This document shows, one piece after another, positions 8,083 through 17,058 of a DNA stretch of 64,000 bases. Below the pieces are notes generated by a model. It made no database searches, was not told the DNA's origin, and saw only the letters and a list, made by a program, of their open reading frames with translations. How positions within the stretch are numbered: position 1 is the first letter of the stretch; each line of letters opens with the position of its first letter. Source of the DNA: Streptomyces fildesensis (GTDB taxonomy: Bacteria > Actinomycetota > Actinomycetes > Streptomycetales > Streptomycetaceae); the NCBI RefSeq assembly GCF_016107395.1, contig NZ_JAAIKO010000039.1, positions 22,735 through 86,734 on the forward strand, read 5' to 3'. Both the position numbers and the translations under genes were made by a program.

Positions 8083-9018
8083 TTACTTCGTGTCGCCGAA
8101 ATTCCAGACGGCGCGGGGGCCGGGGCCGACGGTGAGCGTCGAGTGGCCGAGCCGCTCCTCGTGCCGGTACAGGACGGACCGGTTGAGCGACATCTCGACC
8201 TGGCGCAGACCCACCTTGTCGCGGGCGACAGCGTCGAGTCGGATCGTGGTGCCGCCGCCCTGCGCAACGACGCCGCCTGCCACGGAGTGCACGCGGAACC
8301 CGCCGGCCTTCAGCAACGGCACCGTACTGGCAAGGTCGCGTTCGGTGACCGCGAGACGGACCAGGGTCACATCGCGCATCAGATGGCTGCGGTAGTCGTC
8401 GGACAGGTACCGCTCCCGGCCGACGTCACCGGGGTAGCTGGCCGGCTCGGTCTTGCTGCGCGGGTCGGCGAAGTACTCCGGCAGGTACTCCATCCCCCAG
8501 GCGCCGAAAGTGTCGTACTGGTCGGTGGTGAACACCGCGTCGAACCACGGCACCGGCACGCCGGCGCCGAAGTCTCGCGTCTGGCGGAACCCGATCGGGT
8601 TGGGGGTCCCCTGATCCCGCAAGCGCTGGGTCACCGTCGCCAGGTCGCCGGCCCGCTCTGCTGAGACCCCCATCCCGGCGGAACCGAGAACAGAGTCCTG
8701 GCCGGGCAGATCGCCGATCCCGAACAGTTCGAGGTAGGTCTGGCGGCCCATCAGATAACGACCGGTCCAGGTCTCGCCGCCGGTACCCGTCGTGGTGCGG
8801 ACCTGGAAGTTGGCGAAGTTCCGCAGGTATTCGGAGTGCTCGATGGCATCGGCCGTCTCGCGGTCGAACACGCCGTAGGCATGGTTGTAGAACAGCAACT
8901 GCCGATCGGACGACGTCCGGCTCTCCCCGGCCCACGCGGTCCCCACACCCCCCTGAACCACTCCGGTGAGAACCACAGCAAGAACCATGACCATGCGCAG
9001 CATTCGGCGAAGCAGCAT
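8083..9018 (-). CDS. secreted DUF5829-like protein
   Basis: This 311-residue protein starts with a Sec signal peptide (MLLRRMLRMVMVLAVVLTGV, cleavage likely after AWA near residue 30). The mature part begins LLFYNHAYGVFDRETADAIEHS, a pattern I associate with DUF5829, a family of exported proteins of unknown function with a glyoxalase-like look. I chose the ATG at 9018 because the signal peptide starts there; the longer frame to 9207 adds an arginine-rich stretch that looks non-coding. A hairpin terminator follows. No neighbour suggests a function. Confidence 0.7.
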   Translation of the reverse strand: MLLRRMLRMVMVLAVVLTGVVQGGVGTAWAGESRTSSDRQLLFYNHAYGVFDRETADAIEHSEYLRNFANFQVRTTTGTGGETWTGRYLMGRQTYLELFGIGDLPGQDSVLGSAGMGVSAERAGDLATVTQRLRDQGTPNPIGFRQTRDFGAGVPVPWFDAVFTTDQYDTFGAWGMEYLPEYFADPRSKTEPASYPGDVGRERYLSDDYRSHLMRDVTLVRLAVTERDLASTVPLLKAGGFRVHSVAGGVVAQGGGTTIRLDAVARDKVGLRQVEMSLNRSVLYRHEERLGHSTLTVGPGPRAVWNFGDTK

Positions 9019-9218
9019 GTAAATGATCGTAGGACGCAGGGGACCGCATTGGCTGCCGGTTCGAGCAAAGGCAGACCGCCATCGCGGAATCCGGCACAGG
9101 CCGCGGCATCGCCGTCCGGTGTCACCGCGGCCCCGCTCAGCGGTGGCCGGGCGAGTTCCGCCAGGGGATCCCGCCCGGCCACGGGTGCGACGGGAGACCT
9201 GCCACAAGGGGCCGTCGA

Positions 9219-9620
9219 TCAGGCGCTGCGTGTGGTCTTACGGCGGCAGGTGATGATCACGGCGCCGACGCCGAGCGCGAGCACGGTGGCTCCACCGGCA
9301 GCCGTCCAGGTCATCCCGTTGCCGCCACCGGATTCGGCGAGGCTGTCACCGGAATGGCTGCCGTCCGCTGACAGGCCGCTGTCCGCTGACGGGCCGCCGG
9401 ACGACGCGGGCGTCTGTTCACCGGCCTTGCCCGCCTTGATGTAGAGCCGCGCAATGTTGTTCTCGTAGTCGGCGGTCGGATCCTCACGCGTGACGGCGAC
9501 CATACCGGCGTACTGTCCGGAGAATGCCAGGACTGGTTCCGGCAGGGCATTGACGCGAAACCCGGACCATTCGCGGCCGGACCGCGGTTCGCCGGTCCGG
9601 CCGCATCCGGAGGGCTTGTG
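9219..9620 (-). pseudogene. C-terminal fragment of a surface-anchored secreted protein
   Basis: The stretch FRVNALPEPVLAFSGQYAGM, then VAVTREDPTADYENNIARLYI, reads like the last repeat of an extracellular domain. A Gly/Ser linker, one transmembrane helix (AAGGATVLALGVGAVII) and a basic CRRKTTRSA tail follow, as in membrane-anchored surface proteins. No credible start exists, because the frame runs upstream into the 3' end of the DUF5682 gene at 9622. The 5' part of the gene appears to be lost. A short expressed protein starting near 9510 cannot be excluded. Confidence 0.4.
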
Positions 9621-9621
9621 C

Positions 9622-12438
9622 TCACAGGTGTCCCGGTCCGGACAGCACCGCCTCCAGTGCCGCAGCCGTGGCCGGGTGGAGGGCCGCCAGCGCCGCGCCC
9701 CGCGGCTGGGGAACGGTGGTTTGCCAGGGCTCTTCGCAGCCCAGCAAGCTTGCCATCGCGTCGCACGTCGCGGGGTGGGCGGCGAGGAGCGTGCAGCCGT
9801 GGTCGGCGTCCGTGCGGCGTGCCACCCGTACGGCTTCCGTTCCCTGCGGTGCCCGCCATGGGGGCACCCACGCGTCCAGCGCCGCGAGCCGGCCGGGGAA
9901 GATTCTTCCGGCCTCACGGATCAGTAGCGGGGCCAGTTCGGCGCCGCCCGAGCGCAGGGTGGTGATCAGGGTCGGCAGCCACGGCAGGAGGACCGGGTCC
10001 GGCAGTCGGCCGAAGGCGTTCGACACCGCCTCCACGACGAAGTCGGTGAGGCCCGGGACGGGCTCCAGGGCGTGGACGAAGCCGCTCAGGTAGCGCGGAT
10101 AGGCGGGTACCACCATGGGGTTGCTGAGCAGCTCGTCGCAGCGTGCCCGGAGCTCCGTGCGGCTCAGGTGCCCGAGCTGTACCTGGGCCGCCCACAGCAG
10201 GGCCGTCCTCGACGGGTCCTGCGGATGCGACTGGGCCACCGCCAGTTCCAGTTGGGTGCGGTCGCAGCCCAGGGACAGGGCCAGACTCTCCATGCTGAAC
10301 AGGAATCCCAGCATCGCCGCCACTTGGCGGACGGTGGCGTCGTCGTCGGTGAACGCGGTCGGCAGCAGGGTGCAGTAGTGCGCGTAGCCGGTCTTGACGA
10401 AGGACTCGATCCATGGCGGCAGCACCGGCTCGCTGGTGCGGTAGTACGCCAGCAGCCGCCGGACCCGGCGCAGGACCTCCGGGGCGCCGTCGACGCTGCG
10501 CTCGGCCGACAGCACCTCCAGAGCGCGGGTGCCCAGTTCGTCGGCGATGCGGCGGCTCCGCAGGTACAGCGTCGCGTCCTCGACGGCTTCCAGGACGGTC
10601 GCTGCGGTGGCCTGTGGGCTGTAGGCCGTGCGGCGCAGGCGCTGTTCCAGGACCTGCTCGATGCTGACGCCCTCGTAGCCGAGCTCGATGAGCGCACGCT
10701 GGTGGGTGCCCAGCGCCACGTCCCATGACTCCTGGATCGGCCGCTCCCCCAGTTTCCGCTCGCCCATGATCGGTCGCGCGGCGCCGTGCGGCATCAGGTA
10801 GCGCAGCATCCACAGCACGTCGGAGCACTGCTCCAGTGCGGGCTGGGAGGTGATGTCCAGCAGTGCCCGCTGCACTCCTCGCTGCTGGAGCTTGAGGTTC
10901 AGCGGCGCGAGCCGGTCGTGCACGTCGCGGGCCAGCGGTGGCAGCGCGTCGTAGCCGACCTGGCCCACCCGGTCGCCACCCATCATGATCTCCACGAGCC
11001 GGCGCACGTCCCGCCGGCCGGGCACGGAGTCCTTCTCGATACAGGTGACCGCCGCGTCCTGGAAGTCGTACGGCGTGGGCCTGGCCCGGTCGCGCATGCC
11101 GGCCAGCAGGATCGACGTCTCGAACACCGCGATGGCGTCGGCGGTGGAGGCGAGATAGCCGTTGCGGCGCGCGGCGCGCACGATCTCCACCGACCAGCCG
11201 AGCAGTTCGGCCTCGTCCAGCCGGTCCAGAACGGGGGGCTGCCGCAGGAAGCCCGTCAGCTTGTCCGAGGCGGGGACCGCCGGCACGGGAGCCCCGGCCG
11301 CGATCTTCTTGGCCTTCGACGGCGCACCCGCCTGTCCTGTCAGCCGGTACGGTTGCACGCGCGTGCGCTTGACGTTCTTCGCCCAGACGGTCGCGGCGAT
11401 CGACACCGAGCCTGCGGCGAAGCCGAACTGCGCCTCGATCGCCGCATGGCTGGACGGGATCAGCCCGTGCAGCCACTTGGTGGCACTGCGCGGGCTGATC
11501 TCGAAGGTGTCGGTGCCGTCGATACCGAACTCCGCGACGCGGCTGGCCGCGTGGAACGCACCGCAGACGTAAAGGCAGTCCGCGGGATCGGTGCCGGTCG
11601 CGGCCAGGTGTTCGCGCATCCTGGTCCACATGAACCGCTCACGGTCCTCGTCCACGCGCACCCGGTCGGCGTCGCCGGGTGCCAGCCGCCGGAAGAGGCT
11701 ACCGATCAGCAGCATGACCTGGCGGTAGGTGTCGTGATCGCTGTCGCCGAGCGGCAGTTCGACGTACTGGTGCCACCACTCCGACCAGTGCCGCACCCGG
11801 CCGTGGCGCAGCAGGTGCTCCTCCAGTTCGGCGAACCGGGGCCGCAGGTCACCGATCTCCACACCGATGGCGTCGCCGTGCAGTACGGCTTCCTCCTCGG
11901 CGGGCGGCGCTTCCGGCGCTCCTGGATCAGCGCCGGGCTCGGCCGGGTGGTCCGCGCGCGCGTCCCACTGGAAGACGTGGTCGGAGGACCGGTCGACGAG
12001 GACCAGTTCGACGCCCGGGGTGTCCAGTGCGTAGGCGATCGCCTGGTACTCGGCCGAGGCTTCGGTGATCGGAGCGACCACCGACAGCGGTGACCACTCG
12101 GCAGGGAAGCCGCCGACCTCGGTGGCGAACGACTGGACCGCCACCGGAAGCCTGCAGTTGCGCAGTTCGGTCAGCAGCGGCGCCATGTCCTCGCACAGTT
12201 CCAGATACACGACCTTCGGCTGCTTCTCGCGCAGCCGGCGTGCCATCGCGATCGCCGAGGCGGGCGAGTGGTGGCAGACGGGGAAGATCTCGAGCGGCTC
12301 GCGCACGGCCCGGTCGACGTCGTCGACGATGCCGAGGAGGATGCCCTCGAGGGCGCCGGGTCCGTCGGCGAACGTCGCGGCCGTCTCCTGCAGTTGCGCG
12401 CGCAGCGCTTCGAAGGCCCCCTCGTGGGTGCCGCTCAT
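9622..12438 (-). CDS. DUF5682-family protein, last gene of the MoxR-vWA operon
   Basis: This 938-residue protein has no signal peptide or membrane helices. The N-terminal third carries PVCHHSPAS (53-61), YLELCED (78-84) and, further on, DCLYVCGAFHAASR. Conserved His, Glu and G-x-x-H motifs of this kind recall TraB/ChaN/erythromycin-esterase-like hydrolases, but that is inference. The C-terminal two thirds are helical and Leu/Ala/Arg-rich (HEAT-like look). DUF5682 proteins are typical companions of YehL-type MoxR ATPases. The ATG overlaps the MoxR stop by four bases, so the two are translationally coupled. It is probably the effector or the client-binding part of the machine. Confidence 0.85.
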   Translation of the reverse strand: MSGTHEGAFEALRAQLQETAATFADGPGALEGILLGIVDDVDRAVREPLEIFPVCHHSPASAIAMARRLREKQPKVVYLELCEDMAPLLTELRNCRLPVAVQSFATEVGGFPAEWSPLSVVAPITEASAEYQAIAYALDTPGVELVLVDRSSDHVFQWDARADHPAEPGADPGAPEAPPAEEEAVLHGDAIGVEIGDLRPRFAELEEHLLRHGRVRHWSEWWHQYVELPLGDSDHDTYRQVMLLIGSLFRRLAPGDADRVRVDEDRERFMWTRMREHLAATGTDPADCLYVCGAFHAASRVAEFGIDGTDTFEISPRSATKWLHGLIPSSHAAIEAQFGFAAGSVSIAATVWAKNVKRTRVQPYRLTGQAGAPSKAKKIAAGAPVPAVPASDKLTGFLRQPPVLDRLDEAELLGWSVEIVRAARRNGYLASTADAIAVFETSILLAGMRDRARPTPYDFQDAAVTCIEKDSVPGRRDVRRLVEIMMGGDRVGQVGYDALPPLARDVHDRLAPLNLKLQQRGVQRALLDITSQPALEQCSDVLWMLRYLMPHGAARPIMGERKLGERPIQESWDVALGTHQRALIELGYEGVSIEQVLEQRLRRTAYSPQATAATVLEAVEDATLYLRSRRIADELGTRALEVLSAERSVDGAPEVLRRVRRLLAYYRTSEPVLPPWIESFVKTGYAHYCTLLPTAFTDDDATVRQVAAMLGFLFSMESLALSLGCDRTQLELAVAQSHPQDPSRTALLWAAQVQLGHLSRTELRARCDELLSNPMVVPAYPRYLSGFVHALEPVPGLTDFVVEAVSNAFGRLPDPVLLPWLPTLITTLRSGGAELAPLLIREAGRIFPGRLAALDAWVPPWRAPQGTEAVRVARRTDADHGCTLLAAHPATCDAMASLLGCEEPWQTTVPQPRGAALAALHPATAAALEAVLSGPGHL

Positions 12439-13547
12439 GACAGGGTGGCGATCGCGTCGCGGCCGCCCTCCAGGAACTCCGGCCAGGATCCGCCCTCTTC
12501 CTTGCTGCGCGGCTCGACGACACCGTGCAGGTATTTGTTGAGGATCGCCAGGTCCTCGGGCTCCCGCCGGGCCAGTGACCCGACGAGCGAGGAGGCCAGC
12601 GTGCGTGCGGTCAGGGCGCGCTCGCCGAAGAAGTTGCTGTGCAGGATCGCATCCTCGAGCACGCCGATCTGTTCGGCGGTCGACAGCGCGGACTCCAGCT
12701 TCTCGTCGTCGCTGCCGGCCGCGGCCGCGGCGGCGCGCAGGTCGGCGAAGCTCTGCAGCAGCACGTCGAGCAGCGTCGGCGGCACGTCCAGTTCGAGCTG
12801 GTGGCGGTGGAGCAGTTCCTCGGTGCGGAAGCGGACGATCTCCGCCTCGCTCTTCCGGTTCGTCATCACGGGGATGCGGACGAAGTTGAAGCGGCGTTTG
12901 AGCGCCGAGGACAGATCATTGACGCCTCGGTCACGGCTGTTGGCGGTGGCGATGATCGAGAAGCCGGGCTTGGCGAAGACGATGTTGTCGCTGTCGAGTT
13001 CGGGAACGGAGATGTACTTCTCGGACAGGATCGAGATCAGCGCATCCTGGACATCACTGGTGGAGCGGGTGAGTTCCTCGAAGCGGCCGATGGCGCCGGT
13101 CTCCATCGCGGTCATGATCGGCGAGGGGATCATCGACTGCCGCGACTGACCCTTGGCGATGACCATGGACACGTTCCAGGAGTACTTGATGTGATCCTCG
13201 GTGGTGCCCGCCGTGCCCTGCACCACCAGCGTGGAGTTACGGCATATCGCGGTGGACAGCAGCTCGGCCAGCCAGCTCTTGCCGGTGCCGGGGTCGCCGA
13301 TGAGCAGCAGACCGCGGTCGGAGGCCAGTGTGACGATGGAGCGCTCGACGAAGCTGCGGTCGCCGAACCACTTCTGCGAAATCTCCCGGTCCAGGCCGTC
13401 GGAACGCTCGGAGCCCAGGATGAACAGTCGGACCATCTTCGGGGACAGCCGCCAGGAGAAGGGCTTGGGGTTGTCGTCGATCGACTCCAGCCAGTCCAGC
13501 TCCTCGGCGTACTTGATCTCGGCGGGGGCGCGCAACAGGTCGGACAT
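12435..13547 (-). CDS. MoxR-family AAA+ ATPase (YehL-like)
   Basis: This 370-residue ATPase has Walker A GDPGTGKS (84-91), a Walker B-type segment GRFEELTR (154-161, acidic pair E157-E158), sensor 1 ATANSRDRG (200-208) and a SALKRRF arginine motif (214-220), followed by a helical lid domain. The MoxR clade forms hexamers that remodel partner proteins and nearly always works with a vWA protein, here the adjacent gene 12 bases upstream. It is coupled by ATGA overlap to the DUF5682 gene. The cytoplasmic machine's substrate is unknown. Confidence 0.93.
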   Translation of the reverse strand: MSDLLRAPAEIKYAEELDWLESIDDNPKPFSWRLSPKMVRLFILGSERSDGLDREISQKWFGDRSFVERSIVTLASDRGLLLIGDPGTGKSWLAELLSTAICRNSTLVVQGTAGTTEDHIKYSWNVSMVIAKGQSRQSMIPSPIMTAMETGAIGRFEELTRSTSDVQDALISILSEKYISVPELDSDNIVFAKPGFSIIATANSRDRGVNDLSSALKRRFNFVRIPVMTNRKSEAEIVRFRTEELLHRHQLELDVPPTLLDVLLQSFADLRAAAAAAGSDDEKLESALSTAEQIGVLEDAILHSNFFGERALTARTLASSLVGSLARREPEDLAILNKYLHGVVEPRSKEEGGSWPEFLEGGRDAIATLS

Positions 13548-13559
13548 ATGAGGGCCTTT

Positions 13560-15023
13560 CTAAGCGAGGAACGTCTTGAGTTCGTGGACCAGCTTGCTGA
13601 TGTGACCGGAGACCACCGGCGTACCGAGGGCCTTGAAGCGCTCCCGGAACCAGGGGTTGACCTCCTGGCGTCCGGAGCTGGTCACCGAGCCGACCGGGAT
13701 GAACTTCACGCCGGAGCGGTGCACCGCCTCGATGCCTTCGAACAGCGGCTGTGAGCGGTTGAATTCATAGAAGTCCGAGATCCACACCATCACGGTGTTC
13801 CGGGGCTCGGTGATCTTCGGGCGGGCCATGGCCATCGCGACGGGGCCGTCGTTGCCGCCCCCGAGGTTGGTCCGCAGCAGGGTCTCGAAGGGGTCGTGCA
13901 CCCACGGTGTGAGATCGATGGCCCGCGTGTCGTACGCGATCAGATGGACGTCCACCTTCGGCAGGCCGGCGAAGATCGACGCCAGGACGGTGCAGTTCAC
14001 CATCGAGTCGAGCATCGAACCGGACTGGTCCACGACGACGATCAGCCGCTGCGGCGTCGTCTTGCGGGCGGTGTGCCGGTAGTAGAGGCGGTCGACGTAC
14101 AGCCGCTCGTCCTCCGGGCTCCAGTTGGTGAGGTTCTTCCAGATCGTGCGGTCGAGGTCGAGGTTGCGGAAGACCCGTTTGGGCGGGATCGAACGGTCCA
14201 GGGCGCCCACCGTGGCCTTCTCCACCTGGGTACGCAGCACTTCGGCGACCTCGTCGACGAAGCGGCGGATCAGGGACTTGGCGTTGGCGAGGGCCACGCC
14301 CGAGAGGTTGCTCTTGTCCCGCAGCAGCTGTTCGATCAGCGACATGCTGGGGGTCAGCTGCGCGGCGAGCGTGGGGTCGGCCAGTACCTCGCGCAGGTGC
14401 ATCCGCTTGACGAGGTCGGCCTCGATGGCGCCGAGTTCCGGGCCGATCGCCGGAATGAGCCGGCTGAGATCGGGCGTCGTGCCCGGGCCGCCGGCTCCGG
14501 CCGGGCCGGCACCCCGTCCCGCGGCCTTCGCGCCGGCGCGGCCGCCGCGCAGCTCGCCGGGCCGGCAGCCGAGCGCGCGCTCCAGCCAGCCCGCGTCCGA
14601 CTGCCAACGCGTCAACTGTCCTGCGGTGACAGTGCCGGAGCCGGAGGCGAAGACGTTGAGCAGCACCTTGGACACCAGCGCCGCACGCCGTACCTCGGCG
14701 GCGCGGTCGCGTGCACCATCGTCGTCCGGCCCTGGCACCATCAGTCCGTCGAACTCGGCGGCCAGCTCCGGGTGGCGCTGCACGACCGAGTCGACGGAAG
14801 CCTGCGGGTCCAGCAGCGCGGACGGCAGACCGATGTCCTCGACGACAGCGAGGCTCGACGATTCCAGCGAGGCCTGCTCCTCACCGTCGAAGAGACGGGC
14901 GAGGAGTCGCCAGTACAGGACCTGACGGCGGTTGTCGTCGGAATCCACCTCAGGGTTCTGTGCGTCCGGGTGCTCGGCCGAAGGCCCGCTGCCGGCGGTT
15001 CGCGCGGTCGCGTGCTCCGTCAT
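13560..15023 (-). CDS. vWA-domain protein, MoxR partner
   Basis: This 487-residue protein has a helical N-terminal region up to about 320 containing a Gly/Ala-rich linker (about 156-182). A C-terminal von Willebrand A domain (325-487) follows, with a complete MIDAS: DQSGS (332-336), a threonine at about 385 and the acidic residue in WISDFYEF. The MIDAS binds a metal ion and a partner protein. In E. coli the equivalent of this pair would be YehL and YehP (from memory). It overlaps the 462-residue gene upstream by four bases and precedes the MoxR gene by 12 bases. Confidence 0.92.
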   Translation of the reverse strand: MTEHATARTAGSGPSAEHPDAQNPEVDSDDNRRQVLYWRLLARLFDGEEQASLESSSLAVVEDIGLPSALLDPQASVDSVVQRHPELAAEFDGLMVPGPDDDGARDRAAEVRRAALVSKVLLNVFASGSGTVTAGQLTRWQSDAGWLERALGCRPGELRGGRAGAKAAGRGAGPAGAGGPGTTPDLSRLIPAIGPELGAIEADLVKRMHLREVLADPTLAAQLTPSMSLIEQLLRDKSNLSGVALANAKSLIRRFVDEVAEVLRTQVEKATVGALDRSIPPKRVFRNLDLDRTIWKNLTNWSPEDERLYVDRLYYRHTARKTTPQRLIVVVDQSGSMLDSMVNCTVLASIFAGLPKVDVHLIAYDTRAIDLTPWVHDPFETLLRTNLGGGNDGPVAMAMARPKITEPRNTVMVWISDFYEFNRSQPLFEGIEAVHRSGVKFIPVGSVTSSGRQEVNPWFRERFKALGTPVVSGHISKLVHELKTFLA

Positions 15024-16408
15024 TTCCGCAGCAACCTTCCGGCGCGCTCCCGCAGTACGGCCACGGCGTCGGTGGCGGCCTTCTCGGATCGGACGCCGGC
15101 CTTGTCGGTCGTGCCCCCGGCCCAGCCCCCGGCGTGGATCGCGACAGCCTTCTTCCGTACCGTCGTCTCGACGGCCAGGGGCTGGACGCGATACGTCCCG
15201 GCGTCCCAGCGGAGCAGTCCGATACAGGCACCGGACGCCGCGACGGCCTCGGGGGTAAGCGGACCGGCGGCCGGAATGCGGTCGGTGTCGACAGCGAGCG
15301 GATGACCGGCCACGGTGAACGTCAGTGCCTCGTCGTCCCGTTGGGCGGCGTACCCCTCGAGGAACACGGGGACGGCGATGCGCGCCGGGTGCCGGTCCAT
15401 GGGCGCGGTTGCCGGGTCGATGGCGGTGGGCAGGGCGACGCGGGCCGTGGCGAAGGCGTCGGCGGGCTCGCTCGGGCGGGCGTGCTCATCGCTCCAGAGC
15501 AGGTCGCCCTCGGCGGTGACCGGCATCTCGGCGAGGTCCATGGAGCGGCCGTCGCTGACCGCTGCCAGCAGCGACATGTGCGGCCGGAGCAGCTGCCACA
15601 GTCCGGCTCCGACGACCGTGTCGGGCTTCGGCACCGACACACTGGCGCGCACCAGGCGCGGCGCGGTGCCGTCCGCCGGCTCGAACACCGCGTGGACCTG
15701 GGCCTGCACGGCGGTCGCGTGTTCCTGCACGTCGATGCCGAGGGGCAGCAGACGGCCGGTGACCGTCCCGGTGACCGGCGCGTCCGCCACACCGGGCAGA
15801 GTGAGCAGCATCGCGCGCGACCACAGGTCGCCCCAGCGGCGGGCCGGGATGCGTTCCAGGGCGGAGCCCGGGCAGGAAGCGGCGAGTTCGGCGGCGAGGC
15901 CGTCGAGGAGCGTGGCCAGGCGGCGCAGGGCCGGGTCGGGAAGCATCGCGGAGACGACATGCGCCGCTCCGGAGACCGTGTCGTGGTCGATGCCCTGCCA
16001 CCCGGCGCGTGCCAGGTCGGACAGCCAGGACCGGGCGGCGGCCAGCAGGTTCGCCCCTTGCCGACCGCCGGGCGCCGGGGCGGTCTCCGCACCGCGGGGC
16101 CGGCCGGACGCCTCAGCGACGCGGGCCATCAGTGCGTCATGGACCGAGCCCAGCAGTGCGGTGCGGGCGGCGGCGAGGGCGACGAAGTGGTCCTCACCCG
16201 CGGATCCGGCCGCCGCCTTATCGGCCGCCTCGGCGACCCTGGCGGCCAGCGGCGTACCCGAGACGGCGTTGGCCAGTTCGGTCAGGCCGGCGGCCTGGGC
16301 GGGCTGGGGACGGAGCAGACCGGTGACGAGAGCCCGGTCGAACGCGTCGACGGCTGTCAGGGCTTCGTCGAGTCCGGCGATGTTCTCGACGAGCAGGTCG
16401 GCGCGCAT
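15020..16408 (-). CDS. unknown 462-residue protein of the MoxR-vWA operon
   Basis: I do not recognise a family. The chain is soluble and Ala/Asp/Arg-rich. The first 170 residues look helical; the rest alternates short beta-like stretches (GTVTGRLLPLGIDV, QAQVHAVFEPAD, LVRASVSVP) with loops and ends in a basic tail. It starts in a TGATG overlap with the SWIM gene and ends in an ATGA overlap with the vWA gene, so it is made in step with them. The longer frame to 16903 is antisense to nothing useful and would duplicate the SWIM gene region. It is probably a scaffold or adaptor of the complex (inference). Confidence 0.8.
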   Translation of the reverse strand: MRADLLVENIAGLDEALTAVDAFDRALVTGLLRPQPAQAAGLTELANAVSGTPLAARVAEAADKAAAGSAGEDHFVALAAARTALLGSVHDALMARVAEASGRPRGAETAPAPGGRQGANLLAAARSWLSDLARAGWQGIDHDTVSGAAHVVSAMLPDPALRRLATLLDGLAAELAASCPGSALERIPARRWGDLWSRAMLLTLPGVADAPVTGTVTGRLLPLGIDVQEHATAVQAQVHAVFEPADGTAPRLVRASVSVPKPDTVVGAGLWQLLRPHMSLLAAVSDGRSMDLAEMPVTAEGDLLWSDEHARPSEPADAFATARVALPTAIDPATAPMDRHPARIAVPVFLEGYAAQRDDEALTFTVAGHPLAVDTDRIPAAGPLTPEAVAASGACIGLLRWDAGTYRVQPLAVETTVRKKAVAIHAGGWAGGTTDKAGVRSEKAATDAVAVLRERAGRLLRK

Positions 16409-16947
16409 CACGCCACCTGCCTGGTCGGCGGGAACCACTGCATCTCCGGCAACGGCGCGGTGGTCGGGGCGAGTTCCAGGTAGGCCAGGTGACGCAGGAA
16501 CCGGCTGAAGACGGGCGCCGCGGCCTTGGTGTCCGCCTGCGGCGGACGTGTGGAGCTCATCGCGGCGGTGATGGTCTGCGCGCCGATGTCCCCGTCCGCG
16601 ATGTCGACCCGCAGGTAGCGGGCGACGCGGTCGGCACCGTACTGAAGCACCGCCTCGTTGATCAGGGCCTGGATGTGGTTGCAGAACGAGCCCCGAGCGC
16701 CCCCGCACGGCCGGTTGTTGTTGGTGCTGCACGCGAACGCGTAGGTCCCGGCCGCGACCGACGAGACATAGACCCGCTCGATGTCCGAGCCGCTGGACAC
16801 CACACCCTGCAGGCGTCCGTCGGCCAGTTCGACGAACGGCACCTTGGCGAGCTTGCGCGGCCGCGAGGGTGCCGTCACCCGCGCCGTGCTCGACCTCTCC
16901 CAATCTGACAACTCACCGTCTCCTATGCACCAGAAGGCCTTCCGCAC
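16408..16947 (-). CDS. SWIM zinc-finger protein, first gene of the MoxR-vWA operon
   Basis: This 179-residue protein has zinc ligands C73, C81, C89 and H91 (FACS...RPCGGARGSFCNH), a SWIM-type C-x7-C-x7-C-x-H set in which the first pair is more widely spaced than the usual C-x-C. Helices follow (IQALINEAVLQYGADRVARYL). SWIM fingers bind DNA or protein. It is much shorter than the 400-plus-residue SWIM proteins usual in such operons; the missing part may correspond to the separate 462-residue gene. The ribosome site is weak. The operon promoter should lie in 16948-17058 or further upstream, through the tetR gene. Confidence 0.85.
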   Translation of the reverse strand: MRKAFWCIGDGELSDWERSSTARVTAPSRPRKLAKVPFVELADGRLQGVVSSGSDIERVYVSSVAAGTYAFACSTNNNRPCGGARGSFCNHIQALINEAVLQYGADRVARYLRVDIADGDIGAQTITAAMSSTRPPQADTKAAAPVFSRFLRHLAYLELAPTTAPLPEMQWFPPTRQVA

Positions 16948-17058
16948 CAGATCGGCGGGATGCGACTGAACATAGTGGCGATCACTGACAACGCTGATCG
17001 CGGACGCACAGGGGGCGGTCCGCGCCGCAGTGAGAACGCGTTGACGCCGCGGAGTTGT

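Noticed and set aside
9622..16947. Calling the MoxR-vWA operon a proven phage-defence system
   Set aside because: No toxin, nuclease or known defence gene is adjacent, and YehL-type MoxR loci also occur outside defence islands; only a hypothesis is supported.
16980..17010. GCGGAC...GTCCGC inverted repeat downstream of tetR
   Set aside because: Six-base GC-rich repeats are frequent by chance at this base composition, and its position fits neither a promoter nor a clear terminator.
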